Source of the DNA: Halocaridina rubra
Lineage: Eukaryota; Arthropoda; Malacostraca; Decapoda; Atyidae
DNA length: 64,000 nucleotides
Assembly: GCA_037179515.1 (NCBI GenBank)
Contig: JAXCGZ010005695.1
Location: 25,001-89,000 of the forward strand
Direction: 5' to 3'
The position numbers and the translations under genes are program-made. The stretch's first letter is position 1. Each line of letters starts with the position of its first letter. The notes beneath the pieces were generated by a model. It ran no database searches and was not told where the DNA came from. It worked only from the letters and a program-made list of their open reading frames with translations. Below, one piece after another: positions 26,415-42,194 of this stretch.

Positions 26415-26475
26415 CATACATACATACATACATACATACATACATACATTCATACATACATACGTACATACATAC
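25995..26475 (+). mobile_element. LINE family 1 3' fragment plus (ACAT)n
   Basis: This begins inside the RT C-terminus (ATACGCAATCTCAGTTATG), carries several frame breaks, and ends with a diverged 3' tail. (ACAT)n follows at 26384-26475. It is more diverged than copies g and h. Confidence 0.75.
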
Positions 26476-26689
26476 AATTTAACCTTTAAATGTCATTTCT
26501 TAATATCAGAGATTGTAAAGTTCTTATTATCTGGTGGGAAAATTATCATATGTACGCAGATGACTGAAAAGCTTCCCAGAGCATTAAAATGTATTTAATA
26601 TATTAATAAATGAATTGGCATAAATAATGGAAATAAATAATGTCGAATAAGGCATCTGAAACGTAAGAAAAAAAATAAGTATAAACATT

Positions 26690-27080
26690 ACTTCTGTGAG
26701 GTCTAAACTTGAATATGCAGCACCTCTCTGGTACCCTCCTTTATGTAAACTGACAAGCTACAGAAAGTTCAAGGACATGTTGCAAAGTTGGTGAGATATA
26801 TGAATTTCGGCTATAAATACAGGCTAAAAGAGCTAGATTTCCCATGACTTGAAGCAAAACGAATGAAAATGAGATATGATGAAGAATTTCATATTCCACC
26901 AAGGCTCTGAAAAAGTTCATATAGAGTGGAATATTAATATGGGTGACTCGAGAACTAGAAAATTTCTTTAACAGACGTAAATTTTTCTTGAGAAGATAAA
27001 AACAAAAAATTGAAATTCGTTAAGCGAGGAATTGTAAAACTATTCATTCACACACTGGATATGATAAACCCAGAAGACTG
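26690..27080 (+). mobile_element. Highly decayed LINE RT C-terminal relic
   Basis: Broken frames still parallel the family 1 blocks VRPKLEYAAPFW (here VRSKLEYAAPLWYP), a KLQKVQ-like block and a region of LKELDFP. No intact frame exceeds 40 codons. Confidence 0.5.
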
Positions 27081-27150
27081 GAAGTTACAAGCACAGATAC
27101 AAATATGTAAATGCTAACCTTTGAAAGGCTAATGATATTACCATAGGCAA

Positions 27151-27267
27151 AGAAGAAGAAGAAGAAGAAGAAGAAGAAGAAGAAGAAGAAGAAGAAGAAG
27201 AAGAAGAAGAAGAAGAAGAAGGAGGAGGAGGAGGAGGAGGAGGAGGAGGAGGAGGAGGAGGAGGAGA
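27151..27267. repeat. (GAA)n-(GGA)n compound microsatellite
   Basis: GAA units to about 27222 switch to GGA units to 27267. Confidence 0.95.
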
Positions 27268-27397
27268 ATGTTTGTTTCATTCAGTGAAAATCTCATATCC
27301 ATGAAAATAAAGAGAGTTGGTGACAGAAAGGGCATCTTCATGTAACAACTTCAGTCAACGTAAACATGGAAAGCAATGAGAGTGGAGAAGAAGAAGA

Positions 27398-27399
27398 AG

Positions 27400-27431
<32 letters not shown>

Positions 27432-27432
27432 A
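27398..27432. repeat. (AAC)n microsatellite
   Basis: Short AAC tract. It follows a weak R6-like block (TTGGTGACAGAAAGGGCATC) near 27315. Confidence 0.9.
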
Positions 27433-27771
27433 AAGATATCCACCTCAGATGGGTACCATTTCGAAATCTTTATAGATGAACAGAGTGAGTATCAGGAACA
27501 GCAACTGGTTGTAAAAAATTTAGGTGTAACCTGCTACCAGCTTAAAAAATCCCCCAAAGCATTGAAAAGTCTATAACTTTCTTTCCTCATTTTAATGCAA
27601 TAGTTGTCTCTTGAAACAGAACATTGTCTATTGAAGTTAAAGCAGTTAAAGATGTATTTTTAATTGCCTGAGGTTAATGACCTTCTGAATACTTACCCTT
27701 CAAGTACAGTTTATATTATCATATCTTTATCTGTTTCCCAGAGCGCTATCCAGCCATGGAGGCGTGACTCA

Positions 27772-27935
<164 letters not shown>

Positions 27936-28115
27936 AACTTCCATTGCCGCTCTTATCCCGCTGGCGAGGCTGCGTAACAGACGCCAAGTGGCCTCGTCAC
28001 ACAGGTAATGCTTGGAGATTTGTAGCTCGCGGATTAGTCGGTGCAGTGACAGGTTCTTTCCCTCCACTTCCAGACTCTGGAGTCTGGAACTCTCCCTACA
28101 TCTTTCTTTCAGAAC

Positions 28116-28118
<3 letters not shown>

Positions 28119-28203
<85 letters not shown>
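28119..28203. repeat. (CT)n microsatellite
   Basis: CT tract of about 85 bp. Confidence 0.95.
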
Positions 28204-28208
<5 letters not shown>

Positions 28209-28473
28209 AAAAAAAAAAAGCTGATCTATCTTCATCTCAGGGCCAAATCCTGTCATATTTCTCGATTCGCATTACATTGTCTATTTTTCGAGCCTTTTTT
28301 TTTTTTTATAGATTATCGTTTATATATTTCTTCCTTGTCCTTGAGCTACTACATTTTCTTCTTGAATGGTGTTCTTTTACCATCCTTTTGTCACGCTCAC
28401 GAAATCAGTAAGTACTTCATATACTTTTTTCTAGTTGTTCTCTTTAATGGGCCTTTTCCTACCACACACACAC

Positions 28474-29918
<1,445 letters not shown>

Positions 29919-30019
29919 AGTCATAATCCACCTTATAAGGGGGTGTCTCAAAGCAAAAACTTTACTATTTGAACAGAAAATACATTGGAGGGGATCCCCG
30001 GTCCCCTCACTCAACCCAA

Positions 30020-30955
30020 TTAGTAGACTTTTATGACACGCAGGGGAACACGGGGGAAATATGCTTTTTGAGGATGATAATTATATTAGTTTGTAATTTC
30101 TAGTTTGATGAGACAATGCTTAGAATTTATCTTATTTCAAATTGCATAGCAAAGTGGGCATTTTCAACGTGGTAATAATAAAAAAAAGTTTAAATAAATT
30201 CTAGTGCTTTCTGTTTCCATGAGTATTACTAATAATTTACCTTAAAATACCGTAATTAATTTATATTCAGTAAAAAAAAAAAACTGGCGTGAGAATTGTA
30301 ATATCCTGTATATATAGATTTGAAGCTTTTAAAATACATCTTGCAGCTATATGAAAAGAATTAACTTAGATGATCACAATAAAATAAAAATATAATAAAA
30401 AAAATGACTATAACAGATAGTAATTAATTAATTTTTGAACTTTTTTAAAACACTTTCACGAAAATTCGTTCTTTTCCAGAAAATATTGTTGGAACAAAAC
30501 AATGACAACGGCGTCCGATAGTGTTGTATAGGAGTAGGCGGTATTCCAAGCCATTTTTAAACTAAAACATATCTTACAGAAAGGATTTAAGGACAAGGTA
30601 TTGAAATAATTATGAAGTAATGTTGTTAAAAATGTGTTTAAAAGATTTTTTGACAAGAATTATGTTATGAAAATGGTTCCCAAACTCTGGCAATATTTCG
30701 TAGTTTTGGAGTTGCTTATTTTCGTATTATTTCGAATTTGTTTACGTTACGAATTTGCATTCAGTTAAGTGTTCTATTCGTATTTGTTTTCGTCATGAGT
30801 TTGCCGTAATTTAAGACCTCTGGAATCCTCTTTTATGTGACACAATTATATCCCATTATGGGGGTGGGCGCAGACTGAAGTTGGGGATCCGAGGCTTTAT
30901 TCCTTGCATTTTGCTCCACAGTGGGCTCTATCTCTGGTCTGTCAACTCCGAGTGA
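30020..30955. other. No recognised gene; R5-like repeat at its end
   Basis: AT-rich sequence. The block at about 30835-30945 (TATCCCATTATGGGGGTGGG, then CTGAAGTTGGGGATCC) resembles parts of 39755-39830 and 48510-48625 and marks a repeat I call R5. Nothing else is supported. Confidence 0.4.
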
Positions 30956-30956
30956 T

Positions 30957-31150
30957 GATATGGTTTTACGTCACCGACTCCCTATTCTATTAAGGGCTAG
31001 AATTGTGCCTTCTTTCGAAGGACATTAGTTTTGGCAGTGTGGGACTGTTCCTCTGAGTGAATGCACTTTCTGACCTCAGACCATAGCTGGTTTCGAACCG
31101 TCGAGCTGATGAATCTTAGTCGCCTGCACTACCACCCGGCCATGACGGCC
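30957..31150 (-). mobile_element. SINE family S1
   Basis: Same order as 158-358 on the minus strand, ending GGAGTCGGTGACGTAAAACC. The B box is diverged (GGTTCGAAACC). Confidence 0.55.
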
Positions 31151-31289
31151 ACGTCTGTCAAGTCCATGGCGTACGGGATAAATTTCTTGGTCCAGGGTCT
31201 TTTCTAAATGACTGCTCAGCCAATGGTTTATTATAAGTTGTGCATGAAGTTCAAGCTTATTATATACATGGAAGGGAGCAGACAATCCC

Positions 31290-32215
31290 TATTGGTAGGG
31301 AATATGGTTCTACAAATGTCAAATAGGAGAGACAAATAAGAATTATTTTTGCTCTGTTATACCGTGTTTGTGCACAGGAATCTAAATTGCTTCAAGTTAA
31401 TTGGTATATTTTTATTATTACACCCGTCTCCCTTTTTGAAGTATTTTTTTTTTCTTAGCGAATTTGACCCTTAAAATCTTCAGGAGGTATGCCTAACTAA
31501 GCCTAATATAACCTAATCTAGACACGAGTAATTTACGACAATTTTGAAAGTCAGATGCTTTAAAATTTCATTTCAAAAATAAATTAAATATTGAGACCTA
31601 CTTAAAACAGCATAAAATTGTCGGGATGAGACGAGTGTATAAGTAAAAATACTGACCAGTTTGTTGCTGGATGGCGGTGATTATATGGCTGTGGTTTTAT
31701 TTGTTTGTGGCTAATACTAGAAGTCGGAAGCACTGCAGAGGCACCCTGTTGGCGTGGATGATTAAATTGAATTTAGTTAAGTACTCTTCCTGTTGAATAA
31801 TTATCTAAACTAGGCTATTTGGATATTATTAGTATTTAAAATATTGGTTAATGTTTACTTTCACATCCCCAGTTAGAGAAAAAAAAATCTCTTGATATAC
31901 ATCGCATTAAGAGGATTAACTTTCTAACTCCCATCGAGTTGATAATTGACAATATGGTTTTCCAGCGATTTATTTATATTTTCAAGAGTGTTTATTGAGG
32001 TTACGTTAGTTAGCTTAGATCTATCCTGGTTAGGAAACAAGTTTGGTTTTAGATACTTTACTATCGTTTAGGGTGTGATACTAAACAGTTACCAAAGGTA
32101 AATACTGTACAAAACATTGATAAAATGTCTAAAACAACAGTAAAAAAAAATGATTCATTTATCAATTCGTTTTTCTTAACTTTGGTTCTGTAACCTAATG
32201 TATTTTAATCTAATG
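31290..32215. other. No recognised gene; R7 repeat block
   Basis: The block 31480-31650 (CGAGTAATTTACGACAATTT, ATTGAGACCTACTTAA, GGGATGAGACGAGTGTATAAG) recurs at 45775-45900 and, partly, at 63490-63670. This marks an interspersed repeat (R7) with no coding signal. Confidence 0.45.
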
Positions 32216-32227
32216 TAAAAAAAAACC

Positions 32228-33310
32228 ATTCGGTTACTAGCGGGGTACCACAAGGCTCGGTACTGGGTCCCCTATTATTCATCGTATATCTAAATGATCT
32301 GGATTCGGATATCAGTAGTAACCTAAGTAAATTCGCAGACGACACTAAAATAGGTAGAACTATAAATGGAAAAGAAGACATTCATGCTTTACAGGAAGAT
32401 CTAAATAGATTATCTGAATGGTTGGACAAATGGCAAATGGAATTTAATGTTGAAAAATGTAAAGTAGTTAAAATGGGTACTATAAAAGACAATACTAGTT
32501 ATAAGCTAAATAACCATGAAATCATGAGTTCTCAGTGTGAAAGGGATTTGGGAGTTCTTGTGAGTAGTAGTCTTAAGCCAAGAGAGCAATGCACAGCAGT
32601 CAGAAATAAAGCAAACAGAATTTTAGGATTTATCTCAAGAAGCGTTAGCAATAGGACGAAAAAAGTTATTTTGCAGCTCTATCTTGCATTAGTTAGGCCC
32701 CATTTAGATTATGCTGTGCAATTCTGGTCACCCTATTATAGAATGGAAATTGAATCCTTGGAGAGAGTGCAGCGAAGAATGACCAAGATGATACACAATA
32801 TCAGAAATCTACCATATGAGGACAGATTAAAAAAACTTAATCTACATTCTCTAGAGAGGCGAAGAGTTAGGGGGGATATGATTGAAGTGTATAAATGGTT
32901 TAAAGGGATTAACAAGGGAGATATTAATAAAGTTTTAAAAATTCATGATCAAACCAGAACTCATAATAATGGATTTAAGCTTGATAAATTTAGGTTCAGA
33001 AGGGAAATTGGTAAAAATTGGTTTGGTAATAGAGTAGCTGATGCATGGAACAAGCTTCCTAGTAGGATAGTAAATGCCAATACCGTAGACACCTTCAAAT
33101 GTAGATTAGATAGACATATGACAGAGGTAGGGTGGGTATGAATAGGTTAGTGCTTATTAGAAAAATCATAAAAAGAAAAATAAAATAAATAAGTAGAGTA
33201 GAATAGAATAGGTTAGACATGCTGAAAATACAATTCAAAATGGAGCTGCCTCGTGTGTGCCAGTAGGCATGTTGCAGTGTCCTCTATTCTTATGTTCTTA
33301 TGTTTTAGCA
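32228..33310 (+). mobile_element. CR1-like LINE, 5'-truncated RT
   Basis: An open frame from about 32230 to TGA at 33139-33141 encodes RT motif B (TSGVPQGSVLGPLLF), motif C (KFADDTKIGR) and a C-terminal region (LERRRVRGDMIEVYKWFKG, then NRVADAWNKLPSRIVNAN). Motif A is lost by truncation. The 3' UTR ends in tandem TTCTTATG units (TATTCTTATGTTCTTATG), a short direct-repeat end of the type seen in CR1 elements. This is a family distinct from family 1. Confidence 0.85.
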
Positions 33311-33925
33311 TTTCATAACTTTAAAAACGTATTATGAATTGTAAAATAATTGACATTATATTAAAAAAGAATTACACAGAACAGGAAAAATAATGGCCAG
33401 TTGTGTCATGCTGCATGGGTCCCTTTAGTGTATAGAGACAGTTCTCTGTTTTGTGTTTAAGAACAATTGAGTGAAACTATGAAATCATGGGATACTTGTT
33501 AAAATAGCATTTAAACATTTTCAATGCATGCTTTTATCTCAGTTGAGGTTTATTATTAATGCAGAGGGTTGGCATATAGATAAACACTGAAGGACTATTT
33601 TATGATGTATACAGGTGGTTGCTGACATACAACTATGATCATTTCTGACCGACTGGTTTTAAGACGAATTGGTCATATGTTGAACCATGATACCAATAAG
33701 AAAAATTCCAGTTTGGGGTATACTACACTGTATAATTATATGATATCATTAGGTATGATTCAGGTATGGTGGGACTGAGCTACAAAATGGGATAATTACA
33801 AAAAGTTCTGAATACTGTATTGTTTTCATTAGTGTTATATGTAACTACATCACTTTTGTGTTGTGCTTGTATTTGAGCTAAGATAATTATTTATTAGTTA
33901 TGTATCTTTTAAAATATCTTCAGTA
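33310..33925. other. No recognised gene
   Basis: AT-rich. Near 33615-33690 (GGTTGCTGACATACAACTAT) it faintly resembles the end of a mariner/Tigger-type element, but no inverted-repeat partner was found. Confidence 0.35.
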
Positions 33926-33927
33926 TT

Positions 33928-34209
33928 TTATCCCTTGTTGTTGAGTAGAAAAATAACCTTCATATTCCCTGCATATCTTAAGAACACACCAAAAGTGATA
34001 TACATGACAGCATGGAAGAAAAAATTCTGACCTTGTTTTGCCTGCATGTCATAAGAACCGACTAACAGAAATTGGAACAGTAAGGGCTGGTGGTCTAATC
34101 CTCTCTGAAATATTTTTATTGCCACAGAACAGCAGATAATAGGATTGAGAATGTACAGGGCAATTAGAAGCCCTGATACCACCCTTTGTAATTCAGTTGT
34201 GGCCGCCAT
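33928..34209 (-). CDS. Small hydrophobic ORF, unrecognised
   Basis: A 93-codon frame starts at ATG 34209 in good context (A at -3, ATGGCGGCC). It encodes MAATTELQRVVSGLLIALY with two candidate membrane segments, about residues 10-34 and 64-90. It diverges from the zinc-finger gene, whose first coding exon starts 350 bp away, and an R3 repeat lies between. I do not recognise a family. It could be a single-exon gene, a first exon read past its donor, or chance. Confidence 0.35.
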   Translation of the reverse strand: MAATTELQRVVSGLLIALYILNPIICCSVAIKIFQRGLDHQPLLFQFLLVGSYDMQAKQGQNFFFHAVMYITFGVFLRYAGNMKVIFLLNNKG

Positions 34210-34261
34210 ACTGGATTTAGTGGGATCTGTTGTTATGTTGATCGTTTATTTATACTTAGGA

Positions 34262-34440
34262 TTTGAATTTCTAATATATGTATGTGGCCTCGTACCTCCT
34301 TATAAGTGGGAACGCTGAGCCAAGAAAAACGCATTCACCACGATCCACACATACCTTAACTACTCCTCTTAGGTCTTAGGGGATAAAAGGTTATGACATT
34401 TCCCCCCACCGCCACCCTGCTTGGATCACCCACAAGGTAA
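34262..34440 (-). repeat. R3 repeat, minus orientation
   Basis: The reverse complement matches 7019-7200 in GGCGGTGGGGGGAAATG-like, TAAGAGGAGTAGTTAAGG and CTTGGCTCAGCGTTCCC blocks. Confidence 0.55.
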
Positions 34441-34559
34441 ACGGGCAATGATATTTTACAGTAAGGCCCGATAGCTGCAGCTGGTTTATCCCCACTGCTT
34501 CATCGTGTGACAACTCCCCTCACACCTGTCCGTCATAATGTTGTATTATCTTTTCGCAG

Positions 34560-34874
34560 ATGGAATGGAATAGGCAACAACACCTGTTGCAAAAATGGCA
34601 ACCGTTTGGTATACAGCAAGTTCAGCAAATCCAACCGCAACCCATTCACCACCAGCAGATAGAGATCCATCAGCAGCCACAGCCCCATCAACAGCAACCG
34701 CAACAGCAACAACCACAGCATCAGATGGAACATCAAGTTGTAACTCAAGTGCAACAAGTACCACAGGCAGCATCGAAGGTCTCTAGAACGGGCTCTTCGA
34801 CACCGCATTGCCTCGTATGCAACGTTCACCTTGGCATGTTCGCTAAAGGAGGGATGGAAGTCTTCTCAGATAAG
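34560..34874 (+). CDS. ZAD-ZNF exon 1 (coding): Q-rich N-terminus and first half of ZAD
   Basis: Acceptor TTTTCGCAG precedes ATG; donor AAG|GTACTA. Includes QQPQPHQQQPQQQQPQHQ and the ZAD CLVCNVHLGMF. Confidence 0.8.
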
Positions 34875-35632
34875 GTACTACATCATCATGAGAGACTTTA
34901 GGTTTAAACTATCCTCTGCTTTTTATCATTATAATTTTGCATACATAGGAATGAATGTGAAGTTTTGAATGTATGAAAAATTTTATGAATAATAAAAGAG
35001 GCATTGTTAAGGCCCCTCTTGTTTCCCAGATATATTGTCTGTTCTTCTAATCTTATATAATTTGAAATATGGAGCTCATGGTAGGGGTGATTAACTGTGC
35101 TGTCTGCAGATAGATGTGCTGTTAAAAATAATTTTGACTTGTAGTGTTTAGCGTATTTGTATATTGTAATCTGATCACTAATCTGTATCCTTATATATTT
35201 TCCTCAATGTACCTTTACATTGAATACATGGGAAATATTCCTTTCATTGCTTTTTCTCTTTTCCCAATTACTCATACTTACTTGGTTTTCAAACCAGCTT
35301 TACCAACTGATTTTCTTTCATACGCTACATGTTTGTATTACTGAAAGCCTGAGGGAAACTTGGATGCAGATCCTTGTTCTTCAGTAATTCTCTATTATTA
35401 GGTATATTAATATTTCAATTATTTTCTTGTCAGGTCTTGACTTCACACAGCAAAGCTCAGATCCACAGTATCTTGGGGATTATCATAAATGAGGAACTTG
35501 ACACCACGATCGTCCATTCAAGCATTGTTTGCAAGAAATGTTTCAAATTAATTGATGACATTGACGTCATGGAGGGTAAAATTCTAAATATGAAACAGGT
35601 GAGTGACCTTGATATTTTCACCACACTTTACA

Positions 35633-35708
<76 letters not shown>

Positions 35709-38700
35709 CAGCATGACACCATCTTCCCACATTCCATTTTTTAATTGTAGACTTGGAATTTTTTATGTACACCTCTTGTTGTTCTAACTGTGTGTATATT
35801 TTTTTAACATACATTGTGTAACATTGGAGTCAGGGAAAAATTTCTAGTAGGAAGGGATATTCTTGCAATATTCTTGAGCTTGGAGCTGGTTGATATGATT
35901 TACAGCAGAGATGACTATGATCAGTAGTGGAAACCTTCTGGTCATGTAGTTTCTCCTCTTTGGTTTCATGGTGAAAAAAGAAATGACTTTAAGATTGTTC
36001 TTTGCTTTTGTAAATACAGAACTAGTCTTTAATCTTTGAACAGGTGGTTTCTAGTAAGTACAGCTTAACTCTGGCACTAGTGAAGAAAGGAATGATTGGC
36101 AAAGCTGTTATTGAAGAACAAACGAGACAAACCCCTGAAGTGCCAGAACCTAAACCGAAGAAAATTTCAAAGTCCCCCAGCTCTTTTCCAGGTAAGGAGC
36201 TTTAGCATATGTTCTAGAAGTGTAGAATTTGGGTAAGAAGTCACTTTCGTTTACATGTGTATACACTCGTTAGTCCTGTTTTTTATATCTGTATGCTTTT
36301 ATAAACATGCAGGGTTAGATCCTAGCCTCTGTTTTTGTATAAGATATTAATGAGTTCCTTTATTCGTTGTTATTTCTGTCTTTTATTTATTTTCTTTCAC
36401 TGATGAGTGTGAAATAGTGAATGATTCAGAGGTAGAGCTGCAAAGATTGTCAGAATAATGGTAGATTTATGCCGGGTTCAGGGTACCATAAATCACTTGC
36501 TTCAAGACTGTATCAATGACATTATTGCAATGCAGGCTATGGAAGTGATTTTTTCAGTGGTTACAAGGTTAAATCAGTGTCAGAAGCCATAACAAAGCAC
36601 TTTTGGAACTTTTCTTTTGGATATCTTTTAAAATTGGCAATGACCTGCTGGTCCGAGGCCTATATTAGAGTAGTTGTGTTAGGGGGCGGGAACGTCACTG
36701 TGATGAAATCAAACCACCACCAACTCACCCATCAAGTCTGGAGGGTGAGCAGGTGCTGTGTCCTTCATAAGAAGGCACTTGAGTGCAAATTAATCTCTAT
36801 GAGGTATTTTTTTTACAATTGGGTCAGCATACCTCATTGAACCACTCTGTAAAAAAATTGGGATAAACTGGAGAAGATGCACCTCAGTGCTGTCAGTATG
36901 AGAGGGCACTCCTCATGATTGGCCAACTGGAGATAACCTAACCTAACTTAAGGTGCTCTATCTCCAGTTGCTTAATTATGAGATGCATTATCTCCAGTTG
37001 ACCAATTGTGAGGAATGTTTTCTCCGGTTGACAGTGCTGAGGTGCGTCTTCTCCAGGTCCAAAAATTGCCCTGTTTCCCAAGCCTTAGATCTCCACACAT
37101 CAGGCACTTTACTTTTCAACACGTTATGTTTCTTAAGCTCCTTGGGGTTATCAGTGGAGGAGATGTCTTATTTTGGTGTATCAGTTTAAAGTCTCTCTTC
37201 AGCCAGATAAGAAAATACTTTGTTATGCTAACTCTTCATCATGAAGAACTATGTATATCCTTTATATATATAAAACTAGACCGAATATATTAACTTTGCA
37301 TGTAATTTAGTGCATTGGTATCAATTTTTGGCATAGCTTGGCTGTCATAACATGTAGTATAATGATATCTTAAGTCTTTTACAGGCCACACTGCTTCCTT
37401 CAGTACATCAGTTCAGAGGCTCCAAGTCTCACATGTCTGTAGTGCAAAGGTTTTGTTACTTATACATTGCTATAATAGCTATCGTCCTATGTTGTTAAAA
37501 TGCCAATGGTGGAAGATTTAACTTTTAAGATATTTTTCTTACAGAGAAGGGAACAAAATCCAAAGGCAGTGGTAAAAAAGGTCGTGGGTCTAGAGCTGGA
37601 AGGCCGCGCAAAGGAAACCTGACGGTAAAAGCTGGAAAAATACAGATTGTGAAACGGGTTGACGTAGAGGAGGAAGAACAAGAGGAAGAGGACAACGGCG
37701 AAATTGCTGGTGACGACATGTCCTTGATAGACGATGGACAGATAGAAAACATTCATATCGCAGAGGTAGTGAGTATAGCGGAAGTGGAGGATCTCGATGG
37801 CTATTATTGTTCGGTTTGTGCCAGGAAATTTGAAACAAGGGAACTGTTTGAGAAACACCTGGAAAAGCATAATTCAAATGCCGAGCTCTACATGTGTGAA
37901 ATATGTGATAGAGAGTTTTTGACTATCGATAGTTTGCTGAAACACAAAAAAATTCATAAACTGAACAAAAAAGCGAAAGGTGGGATCGAAACGTGTGAGG
38001 TATCTGATGGTAGGCCGTACGTGTGTAAGGAATGTAACAGATCCTTTTCCACTATGAGCAAAGCGAAAGATCATGAACGGACTCATACTGGCGAGAAGCC
38101 CTTCGAATGCGACATATGCGGTATATGTTTCCGTCAAAAGAGTAATCTCTCGTCCCACAAGAGAGTCACACATCTTCAAGAAAAGAGGTACAAATGCGAA
38201 ATATGCGGCAAAGCATTTAAGTGGAAGAGACTCCTAAATGGCCATACCATGAGTGTTCACACGGGAGAACGTCCTTACAGATGCGAATACTGTGACGCTG
38301 GCTTTGTTTATCAACAACATTATAAGAAACACATGCGTATTCATACGGGTGAAAAACCGTTCCAGTGCGAAATATGCCACAAGGCTTTCAATTCGTCCAA
38401 TAATTGTCGAGCGCACATGTTCACACACTCAGACAAAAAGCCTTACGAGTGTAGAATGTGCGGTGCCGGATTCATGCGTAAACCGCTGGTGCTCGCTCAC
38501 ATCAAGCAACACGGTCACATCGAAAATCCCGAAGGTTACGTCAAGGCTAATTCGCCGTCTGCAGTTGTTGTATCTGCCATTGCAGATGGCTCTAGCATTG
38601 GAAATAATCGACTGGATACTTCCCGAAAGAAAAAGGCCATGCGTGAAGCCTCCCAAGCTACTGCCACGTTCCACGTGAATCCCGGCGCCACTCACGCCGC

Positions 38701-38863
38701 CCATGGCACAATAGAAGAAGGTGTGTCTCACATGATAATCCCTGCCTCTGCAGATAACAGAGATCAGAATAACACGGGTGAGACAATCGGTTACATGTTC
38801 AGCACTTTCCAGACACAAGGGACGGTGACCCATTACCCTGCCCTTAATCTAGGTCAATGGTAA
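34560..38863 (+). CDS. ZAD-domain C2H2 zinc-finger protein (four coding exons, 648 aa)
   Basis: Coding exons are 34560-34874, 35434-35598, 36044-36191 and 37545-38863, joined in phase 0, 0 and 1. The N-terminus (residues 1-75) is rich in Gln/His/Pro. A ZAD (zinc-finger-associated, C4) domain follows: CLVC in exon 1 and CKKC in exon 2, with VMEGKI after it. Exon 4 begins with a basic AT-hook-like stretch (GRGSRAGRPRKG) and an acidic run, then eight C2H2 fingers between about residues 294 and 540 (first CSVC...H-x3-H; last CRMC...HIKQH). Several are joined by TGEKP or TGERP linkers. The C-terminal ~120 residues have no recognised domain. ZAD zinc-finger proteins are arthropod nuclear DNA-binding proteins, with ZAD mediating dimerisation. 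The ATG lies exactly at a TTTTCGCAG acceptor, so a noncoding first exon is expected upstream. Target genes cannot be inferred. Confidence 0.9.
35434..35598 (+). CDS. ZAD-ZNF exon 2: second half of ZAD
   Basis: Acceptor CTTGTCAG, donor CAG|GTGAGT, 55 codons. Reads VLTSHSKAQIHSILGI then SIVCKKCFKLIDDIDVME; the second Cys pair completes the C4 site. Confidence 0.9.
35634..35709. repeat. (GT)n-(T)n tract
   Basis: GT dinucleotides to 35668 and then about 41 T residues, 36 bp downstream of the exon 2 donor. Confidence 0.95.
36044..36191 (+). CDS. ZAD-ZNF exon 3: linker
   Basis: Acceptor TTGAACAG, donor G|GTAAGG leaving phase 1. Reads VVSSKYSLTLALVKKGM then a Pro/Lys/Ser-rich low-complexity linker. 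Confidence 0.85.
36868..37070. repeat. Imperfect inverted repeat with internal direct repeats in ZAD-ZNF intron 3
   Basis: Left arm 36868-36935 (GGAGAAGATGCACCTCAGTG ... GGCCAACTGGAGATA) and right arm about 37005-37060 (CAGTGCTGAGGTGCG, TCTTCTCC) are reverse complements with gaps. Between them TCTCCAGTTG occurs three or more times at roughly 35-bp spacing. Confidence 0.6.
37545..38863 (+). CDS. ZAD-ZNF exon 4: AT-hook-like motif and eight C2H2 fingers
   Basis: Acceptor TTCTTACAG; stop TAA at 38861-38863. Finger starts by sequence: YYCSVC, YMCEIC, YVCKEC, FECDIC, YKCEIC, YRCEYC, FQCEIC, YECRMC. Each has the C-x2-C...H-x3/4-H pattern. Fingers 3-7 form one TGEKP-linked array, typical of base-specific DNA binding. 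Confidence 0.95.
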
Positions 38864-41674
<2,811 letters not shown>

Positions 41675-41705
41675 ATGTTTTCACATGTGGTAATGTGCTT
41701 ATGTG

Positions 41706-41950
<245 letters not shown>

Positions 41951-42024
41951 GTCTAAATGGCTGGTAATTTTAACAGCCCTGACTCGTTAAAGTGTGTATT
42001 CCAACATTTAGTTTAGAATCATTT

Positions 42025-42190
42025 GATTCTTCAGGTCGTGGGTTCGAGGCTCGCCATGGTCTGGGGTTAGAAAGTGCAATCTCTCAGGGTAATGGCCGTA
42101 CTCTCCTAAACCAAAGTTCTTCGCTAGAAGTCACTGTCCTAGCCTTGAAAAGAAATGGGAGTCCGTGACATAAAACCCAGTCACAGATTG
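42025..42190 (+). mobile_element. SINE family S1, plus orientation
   Basis: B-box-like GTGGGTTCGAGGCTCGCC, then a core with GTCCTAGCC and the end GGGAGTCCGTGACATAAAACC. The tRNA-like 5' part is lost. Confidence 0.5.
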
Positions 42191-42194
42191 TATC

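Noticed and set aside
38234..38833. Minus-strand and alternative-frame ORFs over the zinc fingers
   Set aside because: Shadows of the C2H2 finger exon, whose own frame has eight complete C2H2 patterns.
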